Made by a program: the position numbers and the translations under genes
Shown: positions 51,535-60,059 of the stretch, one piece after another
How positions within the stretch are numbered: position 1 is the first letter of the stretch
Layout of the letters: the number at the start of each line of letters is the position of its first letter
Notes under the pieces: model-generated
The model's input: only the letters and a program-made list of their open reading frames with translations
Databases searched by the model: none
Told to the model about the DNA's origin: nothing
Assembly: GCA_964424075.1 (NCBI GenBank)
Contig: CAYRGY010000003.1
Location: 62,001-126,000 of the forward strand
Direction: 5' to 3'
Source of the DNA: CAYRGY01 sp964424075
Lineage (GTDB): Bacteria > Patescibacteriota > Gracilibacteria > UBA1369
Length of the DNA: 64,000 nt

Positions 51535-51601
51535 ATATTGAAGTTTTACTTTCATTTCCTCAAAATTTACCTAAAATACATAAGACTAACTTCCCTCGCT
51601 A

Positions 51602-53194
51602 ATGACTTTTCAAAAAAAGCGCATTCGTCATAACTTAAGAAGAGTTAAACGGTTAAGTTCCAAGCCGGAACAACAGCCACTCACAGAAAATCAGCTCTCA
51701 GAACATCCAGCAATACAAAAGCACAATAGAAATCATCAGCATGTAAAATTGCTGACTATCGCTGCCAGTATTATGATACTCCTATTTCTGGTCATGTCCG
51801 TCATTGGACTTGTTCGTAGTCTTGATTTTAGTTCGATCATCTTGTCCTTTGGTCAAGAACTCAACACTGACCAGCAGGGCAATACGAATTTTCTACTGGT
51901 GGGAACCGGAAATGAAAATCATGACGGTGCCAATTTAACTGACACTATTATTGTCGCTAATCTCAATCAAGAGACCAAAAATGTTAAAATGCTTTCACTG
52001 CCTCGAGATCTTTATATAGAAGACAAAGAGACCGGCGGTCAAAGGATCAATAAGATTTATGATTCATATTTTAACCTCTATGGTCATCGAGTAGCCATGG
52101 AAAATCTCAAGCAAACGGTAGAAAATATTACCGCACTTGAAATTCAATACTATGTCAAAGTTGATTTCGATGGATTTGTAGAAATTATCGACAGTATTGG
52201 TGGAATAGATATATACGTGGAAAATGCCATATATGATCCCTACTATCCTTTAGATGGAACCATTCGCTATACCACTTTCACTATTCAGGAAGGTCAACAA
52301 CATTTGGATGGAGAGACCGCCCTCAAATATGCCCGAAGCCGCAAAACCACCAGTGACTTTGACCGAGCCAAAAGGCAACAACAAATCCTATCAGCGGTCA
52401 AAGAAAAAGCACTCAGCCTTAATCTGCTCACAGATGCAGGTAAGATTAAAGAGCTTTACACCTCTCTCAGTGACAGCTTTGAAACCGATTTACAGATTAC
52501 TGAAATTCTGGAACTCGCAAAACTTGGCCAGGACAGCAACAGAGATCAAATTTCCTCTCAAGTCTTAACCGATGATTTTACAAGTTGCGGAGGCTTCCTG
52601 TATACACCCACCCGTGACTATTTTGGTGGGGCAGCAGTTCTGTTGCCTGCAGGCACTGATTATGAAGTGCTTCATGATTTTGCCGAAAACTATTTTAATA
52701 CCAACTTCATCACAGAAGCTGCACCGATTCAAGTTTTGAACGGAACACGTATTTCAGGTCTGGCTTATAAATATCTAAATATTCTCAATCGCTACTGCCT
52801 AAACACAGTGTACTATGGCAATGCATCCAACCGCGACCTTGATCAAACCACCATCTATTATCGTACCGACGAGGAAGGCAATGCTCCTCAAGCATTGGAG
52901 CTGGTAACCGAACTTATCGACGCCCCCACAGTCACTCCAATTCCCTTTGAATATCTGGATACAGAAACGAGAATGGATTCTGAAATAGTAATTGAATTTG
53001 GAGCAGACTACAATTACATAGCCAAACCGGATCCTTTTGATAGCCTGATGTATCTGGCAACCGAAACCCCTGACGACGAGGAAGAAGAAGACTCAACCTC
53101 AACTGAAGCTACGACAACCACAGAAACTGAGCCTGTCACTACTACAGAAGAAACAATAACTGACACCACTACTGATGTTAATGAGCCTACTTAG
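51602..53194 (+). CDS. LytR-CpsA-Psr family wall-polymer ligase
   Basis: 530 aa membrane protein. A basic, Gln/His-rich cytoplasmic tail (1-55), one transmembrane helix (57-78), the LCP domain (about 95-300) with NFLLVGTGNENHDGANLTDT, LSLPRDLYIED and YARSRKTTSDFDRAKRQQQI, whose Asp and Arg residues bind the polyprenyl pyrophosphate, and a LytR-C domain (about 375-460). A Thr/Glu-rich tail of about 40 residues ends it. LCP enzymes attach glycopolymers to peptidoglycan; here possibly those made from galU and the transferase at 18574. The last 20 bases overlap the next gene. Confidence 0.92.
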   Translation: MTFQKKRIRHNLRRVKRLSSKPEQQPLTENQLSEHPAIQKHNRNHQHVKLLTIAASIMILLFLVMSVIGLVRSLDFSSIILSFGQELNTDQQGNTNFLLVGTGNENHDGANLTDTIIVANLNQETKNVKMLSLPRDLYIEDKETGGQRINKIYDSYFNLYGHRVAMENLKQTVENITALEIQYYVKVDFDGFVEIIDSIGGIDIYVENAIYDPYYPLDGTIRYTTFTIQEGQQHLDGETALKYARSRKTTSDFDRAKRQQQILSAVKEKALSLNLLTDAGKIKELYTSLSDSFETDLQITEILELAKLGQDSNRDQISSQVLTDDFTSCGGFLYTPTRDYFGGAAVLLPAGTDYEVLHDFAENYFNTNFITEAAPIQVLNGTRISGLAYKYLNILNRYCLNTVYYGNASNRDLDQTTIYYRTDEEGNAPQALELVTELIDAPTVTPIPFEYLDTETRMDSEIVIEFGADYNYIAKPDPFDSLMYLATETPDDEEEEDSTSTEATTTTETEPVTTTEETITDTTTDVNEPT

Positions 53195-54044
53195 TCTACT
53201 GGCCGTAGATTCAATCATCCAAAATCCGGCTCCAATTGATATCCCAGACACAAGTTCTTTTCTTTCCGCCAACAGCTATCCACAAAAAACAGCTAATCGC
53301 ATTGCTCCCGTTTTGCAAGCTGAAGCCATTTTAACCGCAGATTTGGAAACCGGCCAAATTCTATATCAAAAAAATTCCCATCAACAAATGTCAGTTGCCA
53401 GCTTAGCTAAACTGATGACCGTTTTGATCGTGCTGGAAGAAAATCAAATGGAAGAAACGGTTACAATTTCTAAAGAAGCGACCTCAGTCGAACCCAGCAA
53501 AATATATCTTTATCCAGATGAACAAATCACTGTCAGAAACCTCATCAAATCCATTATCATCAAATCCGCTAATGACTCCGCGCTGGCTCTGGCTATTCAT
53601 AACAGCGGAGATGTAGAAAGCTTTGTCGCCAAAATGAATACTAAAGCCAAAGAACTTGGCATGCACAATACCAGTTTTGCCAATCCCATTGGCTTCGATG
53701 ACGAAAAACAATACTCCACCGCTGCCGATATGCTGATTTTGGGAAGACTGGCAATGAAAAACCCTTTCATTCAAAGCACCGCACCCATCAAAGAAACTGA
53801 AATCAGCTCCACCAATGAAAAACTTAGTCACAAACTTTCCGCTACCAATAGCCTTCTGGACAGCTATTTAAACGTGCTGGGACTCAAAACTGGGACCACT
53901 GATGATGCCGGCCAATGTCTAATTAGTGTTGTGCAAAACGAAAAAGGGAATACAATAATCAATGTAGTTCTAAATAGTCCTTCCCGATTTAACGAATCTA
54001 AAATTCTCTCTGAATGGATCTTTCAGAGCTATCAGTGGATTTAA
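53175..54044 (+). CDS. D-alanyl-D-alanine carboxypeptidase (S11/DacF type)
   Basis: 289 aa secreted or membrane-associated low-molecular-weight penicillin-binding protein, trimming the pentapeptide stem. Active-site motifs: SVASLAKLMTV (SxxK), KSANDSALALA (SxN) and LGLKTGTTDDAG (KTG). The N-terminus is a short hydrophobic segment (MLMSLLSLLAVDS), a poor signal peptide. The C-terminal beta domain of PBP5/6 is absent. It overlaps the LCP gene by 20 bases and precedes mraY by 9 bases, forming a wall-synthesis unit. Confidence 0.92.
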   Translation: MLMSLLSLLAVDSIIQNPAPIDIPDTSSFLSANSYPQKTANRIAPVLQAEAILTADLETGQILYQKNSHQQMSVASLAKLMTVLIVLEENQMEETVTISKEATSVEPSKIYLYPDEQITVRNLIKSIIIKSANDSALALAIHNSGDVESFVAKMNTKAKELGMHNTSFANPIGFDDEKQYSTAADMLILGRLAMKNPFIQSTAPIKETEISSTNEKLSHKLSATNSLLDSYLNVLGLKTGTTDDAGQCLISVVQNEKGNTIINVVLNSPSRFNESKILSEWIFQSYQWI

Positions 54045-54053
54045 AAAAAATCA

Positions 54054-55115
54054 ATGGAATATCTCGGCCTCCCCCTCATCAGTAACAATATCAGAAATCT
54101 AACCCTTATTTTCGGTTCTCAGCTTTTGGCGTTTCTAATCGCTGTTATCATCGCCCCTTATTTCATCAAGCTTCTCCACAAATATAAAATCGGCAAACAA
54201 TTACGCGACAAATGCTCAACCGGTGAAGAAGCCAAAGTTTTCAAAGAATTACATGCTAAAAAAGCCGGCACTCCGACCATGGGAGGCATTCTAATCTGGG
54301 GTACCATCCTAATTGTCGTCCTAATTTCCAGCTTTTCCGAATTACTGGGTATAACCGACAACTCGCTTTTCAATCGATCTGAAACTCTTCTTCCTATCGC
54401 TACTTTAATTGCCACTGCTGCTCTCGGCGCCATTGATGACTATCTCAACTTAAAAGGTATCGGCAAGCAAAAAGGCATCAACATCAAACCTAAATTTTTG
54501 GCACTGACTCTCTTAGCTACTGCCGGAGCTCTCTGGTTCTACTATAAATTGGGCTATCAAAGCGTACATGTTCCTTTCCTGGGAGACTACGCCATCGGCC
54601 TATGGTATATTCCCCTATTTGTACTGGTCATCTCCGCTACATCCAATGCAGTTAACATCACCGACGGGCTGGATGGCCTGGCCGGAGGCTTGCTGACAAT
54701 TGCCTTCATTGGCTTTGCAATCATTGCCTATGCCAAAGGTCTCTTTATTTTATCCGCCTTTTGTATGGTCACGGCAGGAGCACTCCTAGGCTTCCTCTGG
54801 TTCAATATCGTACCCGCCAAATTTTATATGGGAGACACGGGATCAATAGCCCTGGGCTCCACGCTTGGGGTAATAGCCTTGATGACTGATTCAGTTATCG
54901 TTTTACCGCTGATCGGAGCAATCTTTGTTTTGGAAACCCTTTCCGTCATCATTCAAATCTTTTCCAAAAAATACCTCAAGAAAAAGGTCTTTCTGATCGC
55001 TCCGCTACATCATCACTTTGAAAAACTGGGCTGGCATGAAGCCAATATCGTCATGCGTTTCTGGATTATCGGAGCCTTTATTGCCGGCTTTGGTATTATC
55101 CTCGGGGTAATTTAG
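54054..55115 (+). CDS. mraY: phospho-N-acetylmuramoyl-pentapeptide transferase
   Basis: 353 aa, about ten transmembrane helices. Makes lipid I from UDP-MurNAc-pentapeptide and undecaprenyl phosphate. The family signatures KKAGTPTMGGILI, ALGAIDDYLNLKGIG, SNAVNITDGLDGLAGG and FYMGDTGSIALGSTLGVIA carry the Mg-binding Asp residues, and the terminal LIAPLHHHFEKLGWHEANIV is intact. Outside a dcw cluster: rsmH and ftsL lie 3-4 kb away on the other strand. The stop shares TTAG with the convergent FecR-like gene. Confidence 0.96.
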   Translation: MEYLGLPLISNNIRNLTLIFGSQLLAFLIAVIIAPYFIKLLHKYKIGKQLRDKCSTGEEAKVFKELHAKKAGTPTMGGILIWGTILIVVLISSFSELLGITDNSLFNRSETLLPIATLIATAALGAIDDYLNLKGIGKQKGINIKPKFLALTLLATAGALWFYYKLGYQSVHVPFLGDYAIGLWYIPLFVLVISATSNAVNITDGLDGLAGGLLTIAFIGFAIIAYAKGLFILSAFCMVTAGALLGFLWFNIVPAKFYMGDTGSIALGSTLGVIALMTDSVIVLPLIGAIFVLETLSVIIQIFSKKYLKKKVFLIAPLHHHFEKLGWHEANIVMRFWIIGAFIAGFGIILGVI

Positions 55116-57130
55116 ATATCAACTTCAAAATCTATTCTGACAGCACTTTTTACATCAGCAGTTGACTCCTGATCAACCATTACATTTTGCATCTCCAGCA
55201 AAGTCTTTTCTTCTACTAAGATTTTATATTCTGGATATTCACGCATTAATTTGTCTATCTCCACCAAAGTTTCGTATTCGAGATTAGCGTCATAGAGATA
55301 TAAATCGACCAAACTATATAACTCCTGCAGCAATTCAAATGGAATAGCTTGATTTTGATAACCTTCGAAGATTTCAATCAGCTTATTAATACTACTCATT
55401 TTCACATTCTGAACAATATTCAAAAATTGCTGTTCATCTTTATATTTAAGCTGTTTTTCAATAGCATTGAGTTTTTTCAATTGATTCAATTGTTCCCGAA
55501 TCAATTCGAACAATTTTGTCTTTACACCTTTGACATCAGACTCATTTACAAATTCCACCAATTGATCCAATTGATCTAAATATTGCTTGAAAGTCGACTG
55601 TGCCAACTTCAATTGATTTCTATTAATCAAAGCCTCTACTTCTTGCAACTTGTTACGTGCAGCTTCCAATTTAGCTTCTATTTGATCCAACTGCCCCTCC
55701 GCTAATAATCCGGACACCTGATAAATGTAATCCTTAACCAGATACAGATTTTCTCTTGGCAATACTACCGCCAAATTCTTCTTCTGCACCTCCACATTCT
55801 CCTTAATCAGCTTAAGCAGCAAATCTGCCCGTTCTGCATTCTGCTCCTTAAGTTCGGGCATTTGAGCCAAAATATTCTCCACTGTAGATAAATAATCCCG
55901 CAAATATTTCAAAGATTCAGTACGATTTTGATTATCACTGCTAGCACTGTTTAGCAGATTTTGAGCTTCAATGAATCCAAGATGAGCTTGCACAAAATCC
56001 TTTCTCAAACGTTCCAATTGAGGATCAACGAAAATAGATTTGGTCAAATCCTGAAAGTCTGAGAGAGCTGTCAAAAAATCATTCTTTCCACCCAACACTT
56101 CATTATTACTCTTAATAGCCTGATCCTTAATCTTCTCTTCTTGCTCTTGATCCAAATTCAAATTCATTTCAGTCCACTCAGCATTGCCCTCCTCAGCAAT
56201 AACTGATTCATGATCAGTCAAAGTTACCACATTTTGATCATCAGCCACTTGCGCCACAAATCCGGTAATAACCGGTTGAGTTCTCTCTAAAGCACCCGAC
56301 TTTTTACTTACATCCACCACATTCTCAAAAACCGCCACACTGGTGGAAAGACCTTCTTTTGATACTTCAAATGCCGCTTTATCTTTAACCTTAGCTTTGG
56401 CAAAATCAGTTTCCATCACAAAACTGGAATCTTCTCCCACTAAATTGGTTACTTTTGTCCAGGCCTTACCGTGTTCCAAAATCACTTGCACTTCGGTTTC
56501 AGTAGTATTTTCTGGAAGAGCAAATAGTTTATTTAGCTTTAATAATGAATTTTCACTTAATCGGGTTACGCTATCATCCAAATAGCGAATTACCACAAAA
56601 CTGTCAGACTTAGTAATCACTATATCGCCTTCCTGCAAAGCAAAATTCTCATTTACGCCCATCAAATTACCTTCTCTGCTAACATAAACTTCTCCTTGAA
56701 TACTTTCAATAAAAGTCCACTTGGCAGCTTTGGTAATTGTCACATCCACCGGGTAAAACACCAAACTCACAAAACTAATCACGAATATCAAAACTCCGGC
56801 AATAGCACCTTGAAATCTCGGTAAAAAGCCATAGCGGGGAATCACAGTTTGAATAGAATCCAAAATACTTTCCTTCAATCCTACCTTCCGATATTGATTT
56901 AACACGGCTTCCCTGGCCTGAACACGCAAATCCAAACCTACTTTTTCCAGGCTTTCGGGCAGAAGATCAACTTGTTTGCTGCGAATCTGAGCAAGCAAAT
57001 GCTTTTTCATTCCCACTTGCAACTCACTATCCAAATCTGGCTTTAGAGCTTCATTGGCAAGGCTTTTAGCCAAGTTTCGCAATTCCTGATCTTCTTTTTT
57101 TGCTTTATTGTTTCGAGTAAATCTAATCAT
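55112..57130 (-). CDS. FecR-like membrane protein with long coiled coil, partner of the ECF sigma factor
   Basis: 672 aa. A cytoplasmic N-terminus of about 105 residues, one transmembrane helix (about 112-133), then a FecR-type domain (about 140-300; GEVYVSREGNLMGVNENFAL, IRYLDDSVTRLSENSLLKL) and about 350 residues of almost unbroken helix and coiled coil. FecR proteins with a membrane helix usually control an ECF sigma factor, and that gene lies directly upstream, with a 49-base gap. The helical C-terminus could span the envelope and act as a sensor. The N-terminal region has no recognisable zinc anti-sigma motif, so the mechanism is open. Confidence 0.75.
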   Translation of the reverse strand: MIRFTRNNKAKKEDQELRNLAKSLANEALKPDLDSELQVGMKKHLLAQIRSKQVDLLPESLEKVGLDLRVQAREAVLNQYRKVGLKESILDSIQTVIPRYGFLPRFQGAIAGVLIFVISFVSLVFYPVDVTITKAAKWTFIESIQGEVYVSREGNLMGVNENFALQEGDIVITKSDSFVVIRYLDDSVTRLSENSLLKLNKLFALPENTTETEVQVILEHGKAWTKVTNLVGEDSSFVMETDFAKAKVKDKAAFEVSKEGLSTSVAVFENVVDVSKKSGALERTQPVITGFVAQVADDQNVVTLTDHESVIAEEGNAEWTEMNLNLDQEQEEKIKDQAIKSNNEVLGGKNDFLTALSDFQDLTKSIFVDPQLERLRKDFVQAHLGFIEAQNLLNSASSDNQNRTESLKYLRDYLSTVENILAQMPELKEQNAERADLLLKLIKENVEVQKKNLAVVLPRENLYLVKDYIYQVSGLLAEGQLDQIEAKLEAARNKLQEVEALINRNQLKLAQSTFKQYLDQLDQLVEFVNESDVKGVKTKLFELIREQLNQLKKLNAIEKQLKYKDEQQFLNIVQNVKMSSINKLIEIFEGYQNQAIPFELLQELYSLVDLYLYDANLEYETLVEIDKLMREYPEYKILVEEKTLLEMQNVMVDQESTADVKSAVRIDFEVDI

Positions 57131-57179
57131 AGTTTTTTAAGCTCATTTACCATAACTACTAGTGAACAATATTGTTACT

Positions 57180-57773
57180 CTAATATTTAATTCCCATATC
57201 AAGCAGTACTCTTTTCAATTCTTTGAGGGCTCTAAACTTCAAAACCCGCAAACTTCCCTCACTTTTGCGCATAATTTGGGCAATTTCCAGATGATTCAGA
57301 TCATTGATATAAAAGTGAGTCAAAACTTCCTGATAATTCCCCTTCAATTTGGTTAGAGCTGACCTAACCGTATCCTTGCTTAGTGCTTGCTCAGTTACCA
57401 ACTCGGGATTACTCTCCTTCTTCAGATCTCTAACTGATGGGTCCAATGCCACAATGTCCTGATGAAATCGATGATGATCAACAATTAAATTATGAGCAAT
57501 TCTAAAAACCCAAGCAGCAAAGGAACTGCCCTCTCTTTTGCGATATTTATTAATATTTTCCCATGTTTTTAAAAAAACTGTTTCAGTCATATCTAGGGCC
57601 TCTTCCTTTCTCACTTTGAAAAAAATATAGCGATAGATCTTTTGCACATACAGATCATAAATCTGACCAAAAGCATCAATATCTCCCTGCTGGGCCTTCT
57701 CCACTAATTGCTCAATTTCTGCATTACTAATTTTCTTTTCAGCTCCCGAAGGATACTGCTGTGTATAGTCCAT
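57180..57773 (-). CDS. RNA polymerase sigma factor, ECF type
   Basis: 197 aa. Region 2 (about 25-95) reads GQIYDLYVQKIYRYIFFKVR, KTWENINKYRKREGSSFAAW and VFRIAHNLIVDHHRFHQ; region 4 (135-190) has YQEVLTHFYINDLNHLEIAQ and the helix-turn-helix MRKSEGSLRVLKFRALKEL. The lack of regions 1 and 3 fits group 4 sigma factors. The partner downstream is the FecR-like protein. Target promoters cannot be read; the other promoters in this window look like primary-sigma ones. Confidence 0.9.
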   Translation of the reverse strand: MDYTQQYPSGAEKKISNAEIEQLVEKAQQGDIDAFGQIYDLYVQKIYRYIFFKVRKEEALDMTETVFLKTWENINKYRKREGSSFAAWVFRIAHNLIVDHHRFHQDIVALDPSVRDLKKESNPELVTEQALSKDTVRSALTKLKGNYQEVLTHFYINDLNHLEIAQIMRKSEGSLRVLKFRALKELKRVLLDMGIKY

Positions 57774-57813
57774 AAATATCGCTAAGGCTCGTCTTGCAAG
57801 GTACCCTTTACTT

Positions 57814-57842
57814 AATTAAAAATCAACAAAGAATTTTGTCAA
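57814..57842 (-). promoter_or_regulatory. promoter of the sigma-FecR unit
   Basis: Minus strand TTGACA (57842-57837, perfect), 17-base spacer, TTAATT (57819-57814), 41 bases before the ATG at 57773. Confidence 0.5.
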
Positions 57843-57896
57843 AAAAGCTGTTTCTCTAAACTTAAAACGAGATTACTGACTGAAAATTACACTTCT

Positions 57897-58283
57897 CTAA
57901 TCAGCCTTAGCCAAAAATGGATCTGTGAATACATACTCAACAGTGCCGACTTCCCTTTTTCCTGCAAATTTATCCTGCTCAATCATATTGGAAATCGACT
58001 TGATATTGGCTAAATATACATTGTTAACATCATGTTGCGATTTAAGATCTTGCCTGGAAATTTCCAGACGCTTCAGTACATAACCTTTGGTCGCCACCTG
58101 ATTAAAATTTATCAAATATAAAACACCCAAAAGCGCAGCTACAAGCATCAAAACTATCATAATCAAATGCGGGCTAATATCAAATCTGATTAATTCCGCA
58201 CTGGCAACACTTGGCTTAGCTACAACACTTTCCTGACGTGCCGCCATTCGATAAGGACTGCTTTTTGAGTAGATATAAGTCAT
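57897..58283 (-). CDS. FtsL-like cell division protein
   Basis: 128 aa bitopic membrane protein: a cytoplasmic tail of about 35 residues, one transmembrane helix (about 39-60, LIMIVLMLVAALLGVLYLIN) and a coiled coil of about 35 residues (VLKRLEISRQDLKSQHDVNN). This is the FtsL layout, and its place directly after rsmH, with a one-base overlap, is the conserved rsmH-ftsL order. FtsL joins FtsB and FtsQ in the divisome. The next gene in most dcw clusters, a class B penicillin-binding protein, is not present; a sigma-factor gene follows. Confidence 0.75.
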   Translation of the reverse strand: MTYIYSKSSPYRMAARQESVVAKPSVASAELIRFDISPHLIMIVLMLVAALLGVLYLINFNQVATKGYVLKRLEISRQDLKSQHDVNNVYLANIKSISNMIEQDKFAGKREVGTVEYVFTDPFLAKAD

Positions 58284-59221
58284 TAGATTATTTTTTCAGC
58301 ATAACGTAATTTTGCGCTTCTGGCCCGAGGATTTTGCGTGATCTCCTCTACTTCTGGCACAAGCGGCTTTTTGGAAAGAATTTTCAGCTCCGGATTTAAC
58401 TTAGTAGTAGTCAATTCATTAGGTAAATTGATATACTCCCTGGAGCGCTCTTTAAAAAACAATTTCACTATTCTATCTTCTAAAGAATGATAAGAAACAA
58501 TCACCATTCGCCCCCCTTTGCGCAACACTTTTAAGGATTGGTTCAGCACTTCCACCAAACTCTCCAATTCCATATTCACTTCAATTCTGATCGCCTGAAA
58601 AACCAAAGTTGCCGGATGAGTTTTCTGATTTCTATTGAGATTACTCTTTACTATCAATTCAGCCAATTGCTTAGTAGTAGTAATTCGCTGTTCCTGACGG
58701 GCTCTTACAATTTGAGTGGCATATCTTTTCGCCTGCCTCTCTTCACCGTATTCTCTGAAAATGTTCGTCAATTCCTCTTCGGAATAATTATTAACAACAT
58801 CTTCAGCAGTTAATTGCTGTCTTTGATCAAAGCGCATATCCAATTTCCCTTCTCGCATAAATGAAAATCCTTTTTCGCCACGATCCAATTGAGGAGATGA
58901 AAGACCCAAATCCAGCATCAACCCATCAATTTCGCTAAACTCTAATCTCTGCAATACCTCCTCCAATTTGGCAAAATTCTCATTAATATAAATGATTTGG
59001 TCCTGATAATCTCTCAGCCTTTCACGAGCCTGCTCCAGATTATCCTGATCTAATTCGAATGCTATAACCTTCACATTGGGACCGGCTGCCTTCAGCAAAG
59101 CCTCTGTATAACCTCCCAATCCCAGCGTACCATCAACAAAAACTTTCTTTCCGGTAATACTTAAACAATCAATCACCTGATTGACCATGACCGGATTGTG
59201 TGAAGGGCTTATTTCAGTCAT
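58283..59221 (-). CDS. rsmH: 16S rRNA (cytosine(1402)-N4)-methyltransferase
   Basis: 312 aa cytoplasmic enzyme that methylates C1402 in the ribosomal P site. MTEISPSHNPVMVNQVIDCL opens the protein, the SAM site is VFVDGTLGLGGYTEALLKAA, and the family phrases LMLDLGLSSPQLDRGEKGFS, MRFDQRQQLTAEDVVNNYSE and YHSLEDRIVKLFFKERS are all intact. The start at 59221 is chosen over 59272, which would add 17 unconserved, Cys-rich residues. It opens the short rsmH-ftsL unit. No mraZ precedes it, unlike in most bacteria. Confidence 0.96.
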   Translation of the reverse strand: MTEISPSHNPVMVNQVIDCLSITGKKVFVDGTLGLGGYTEALLKAAGPNVKVIAFELDQDNLEQARERLRDYQDQIIYINENFAKLEEVLQRLEFSEIDGLMLDLGLSSPQLDRGEKGFSFMREGKLDMRFDQRQQLTAEDVVNNYSEEELTNIFREYGEERQAKRYATQIVRARQEQRITTTKQLAELIVKSNLNRNQKTHPATLVFQAIRIEVNMELESLVEVLNQSLKVLRKGGRMVIVSYHSLEDRIVKLFFKERSREYINLPNELTTTKLNPELKILSKKPLVPEVEEITQNPRARSAKLRYAEKII

Positions 59222-59299
59222 TTTTTTGTTTTGATAGTTCTTGATCAAATCTTCTGAACAAGAACAGTTCAAGTTTTTTGATCTTGCTTAGCCATCTCC

Positions 59300-59328
59300 A
59301 AATTACTGATTGTCATCACTAAAGTCAA
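59300..59328 (-). promoter_or_regulatory. promoter of rsmH-ftsL, with a long structured leader
   Basis: Minus strand TTGACT (59328-59323), 17-base spacer, TAATTT (59305-59300). The leader of about 70 nt is long for this genome and contains an inverted repeat (59243-59249 with 59277-59283, plus GAAC/GTTC inside). The rest of the gap 59222-59533 holds a 6-bp dyad at 59415-59434 and no gene. Confidence 0.5.
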
Positions 59329-59533
59329 AGAAATTGTTCAACTTAGTATAACTTTTTTGCACTAAAAAGTACAAAAAACACAAACATAGCTTTTAAAATA
59401 AGGAAAAACATCACCTGACAAATATCATTGTCAGAACAAAACCATATTGCATAACAATTTTATACTGCTCGGGAACAAAATTTATGTACATTGTCCAAAA
59501 AAGCTGTAAGATAAGTTCACTTAAAAAAAATCT

Positions 59534-60004
59534 ATGCAGATCCCAGCTGAAATCATTGTGTTTTTTGCGGCGATGTTACCTTTACTGGAGATCAACGGAT
59601 CTATACCATTAGGCTCTTTGCTGGGATTACCCTCAGCCGCCTCACTATTCTGGTCAATGTTGGGTATTACCACTGCTTCCTTGATTGTATTTAAAATAAT
59701 TGATCCTATTGTTAAGTTCATCTTTGAGCATGTTGCTTTTCTCAAAAAGCATGTGCAAAAACACTTTGATAAACTACACACCAAGCACTCCAAGCGCTTC
59801 AACGAAATTGGCATCATCTTCCTCTGTCTTTTCGTCATCATCCCCTTGCCCGTAAGTGGTAGTTACACAGCCATTGCCGTTGCTTATATTTTCAATGCCC
59901 CTTTTTGGCCGGCCATGTTAGCAATATTACTTGGTAATTTAGTCAAAGGGTTATTCTTTACCGGTGGCGTTGAGACAGTACTATTTTTCCTTCGACTTGC
60001 ATAA
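59534..60004 (+). CDS. small multidrug-export-type membrane protein
   Basis: 156 aa membrane protein of the family annotated as small multi-drug export proteins (Sm_multidrug_ex). About four hydrophobic segments (5-22, 30-60, 95-125, 128-150) with the phrases AAMLPLLEINGSIPLGSLLG and VIIPLPVSGSYTAIAVAYIF, and a cytoplasmic basic helix between the second and third (KKHVQKHFDKLHTKHSKRF). Despite the name, the transport activity of this family is poorly shown. It is followed by gapA after 55 bases. Confidence 0.82.
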   Translation: MQIPAEIIVFFAAMLPLLEINGSIPLGSLLGLPSAASLFWSMLGITTASLIVFKIIDPIVKFIFEHVAFLKKHVQKHFDKLHTKHSKRFNEIGIIFLCLFVIIPLPVSGSYTAIAVAYIFNAPFWPAMLAILLGNLVKGLFFTGGVETVLFFLRLA

Positions 60005-60024
60005 GAGCACAAGACTATTAATAT
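59997..60024 (+). promoter_or_regulatory. promoter of gapA
   Basis: TTGCAT (59997-60002), 16-base spacer, TAATAT (60019-60024), overlapping the end of the upstream gene; about 36 bases before the ATG at 60060. Confidence 0.45.
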
Positions 60025-60059
60025 ATAGCTGAAAGCAAAAATAAATAACCTTCAATTTT

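Noticed and set aside
59222..59272. ATG at 59272 for rsmH
   Set aside because: The extra 17 residues contain two cysteines and no conserved sequence; RsmH family members begin near MTEISPSHNPV.
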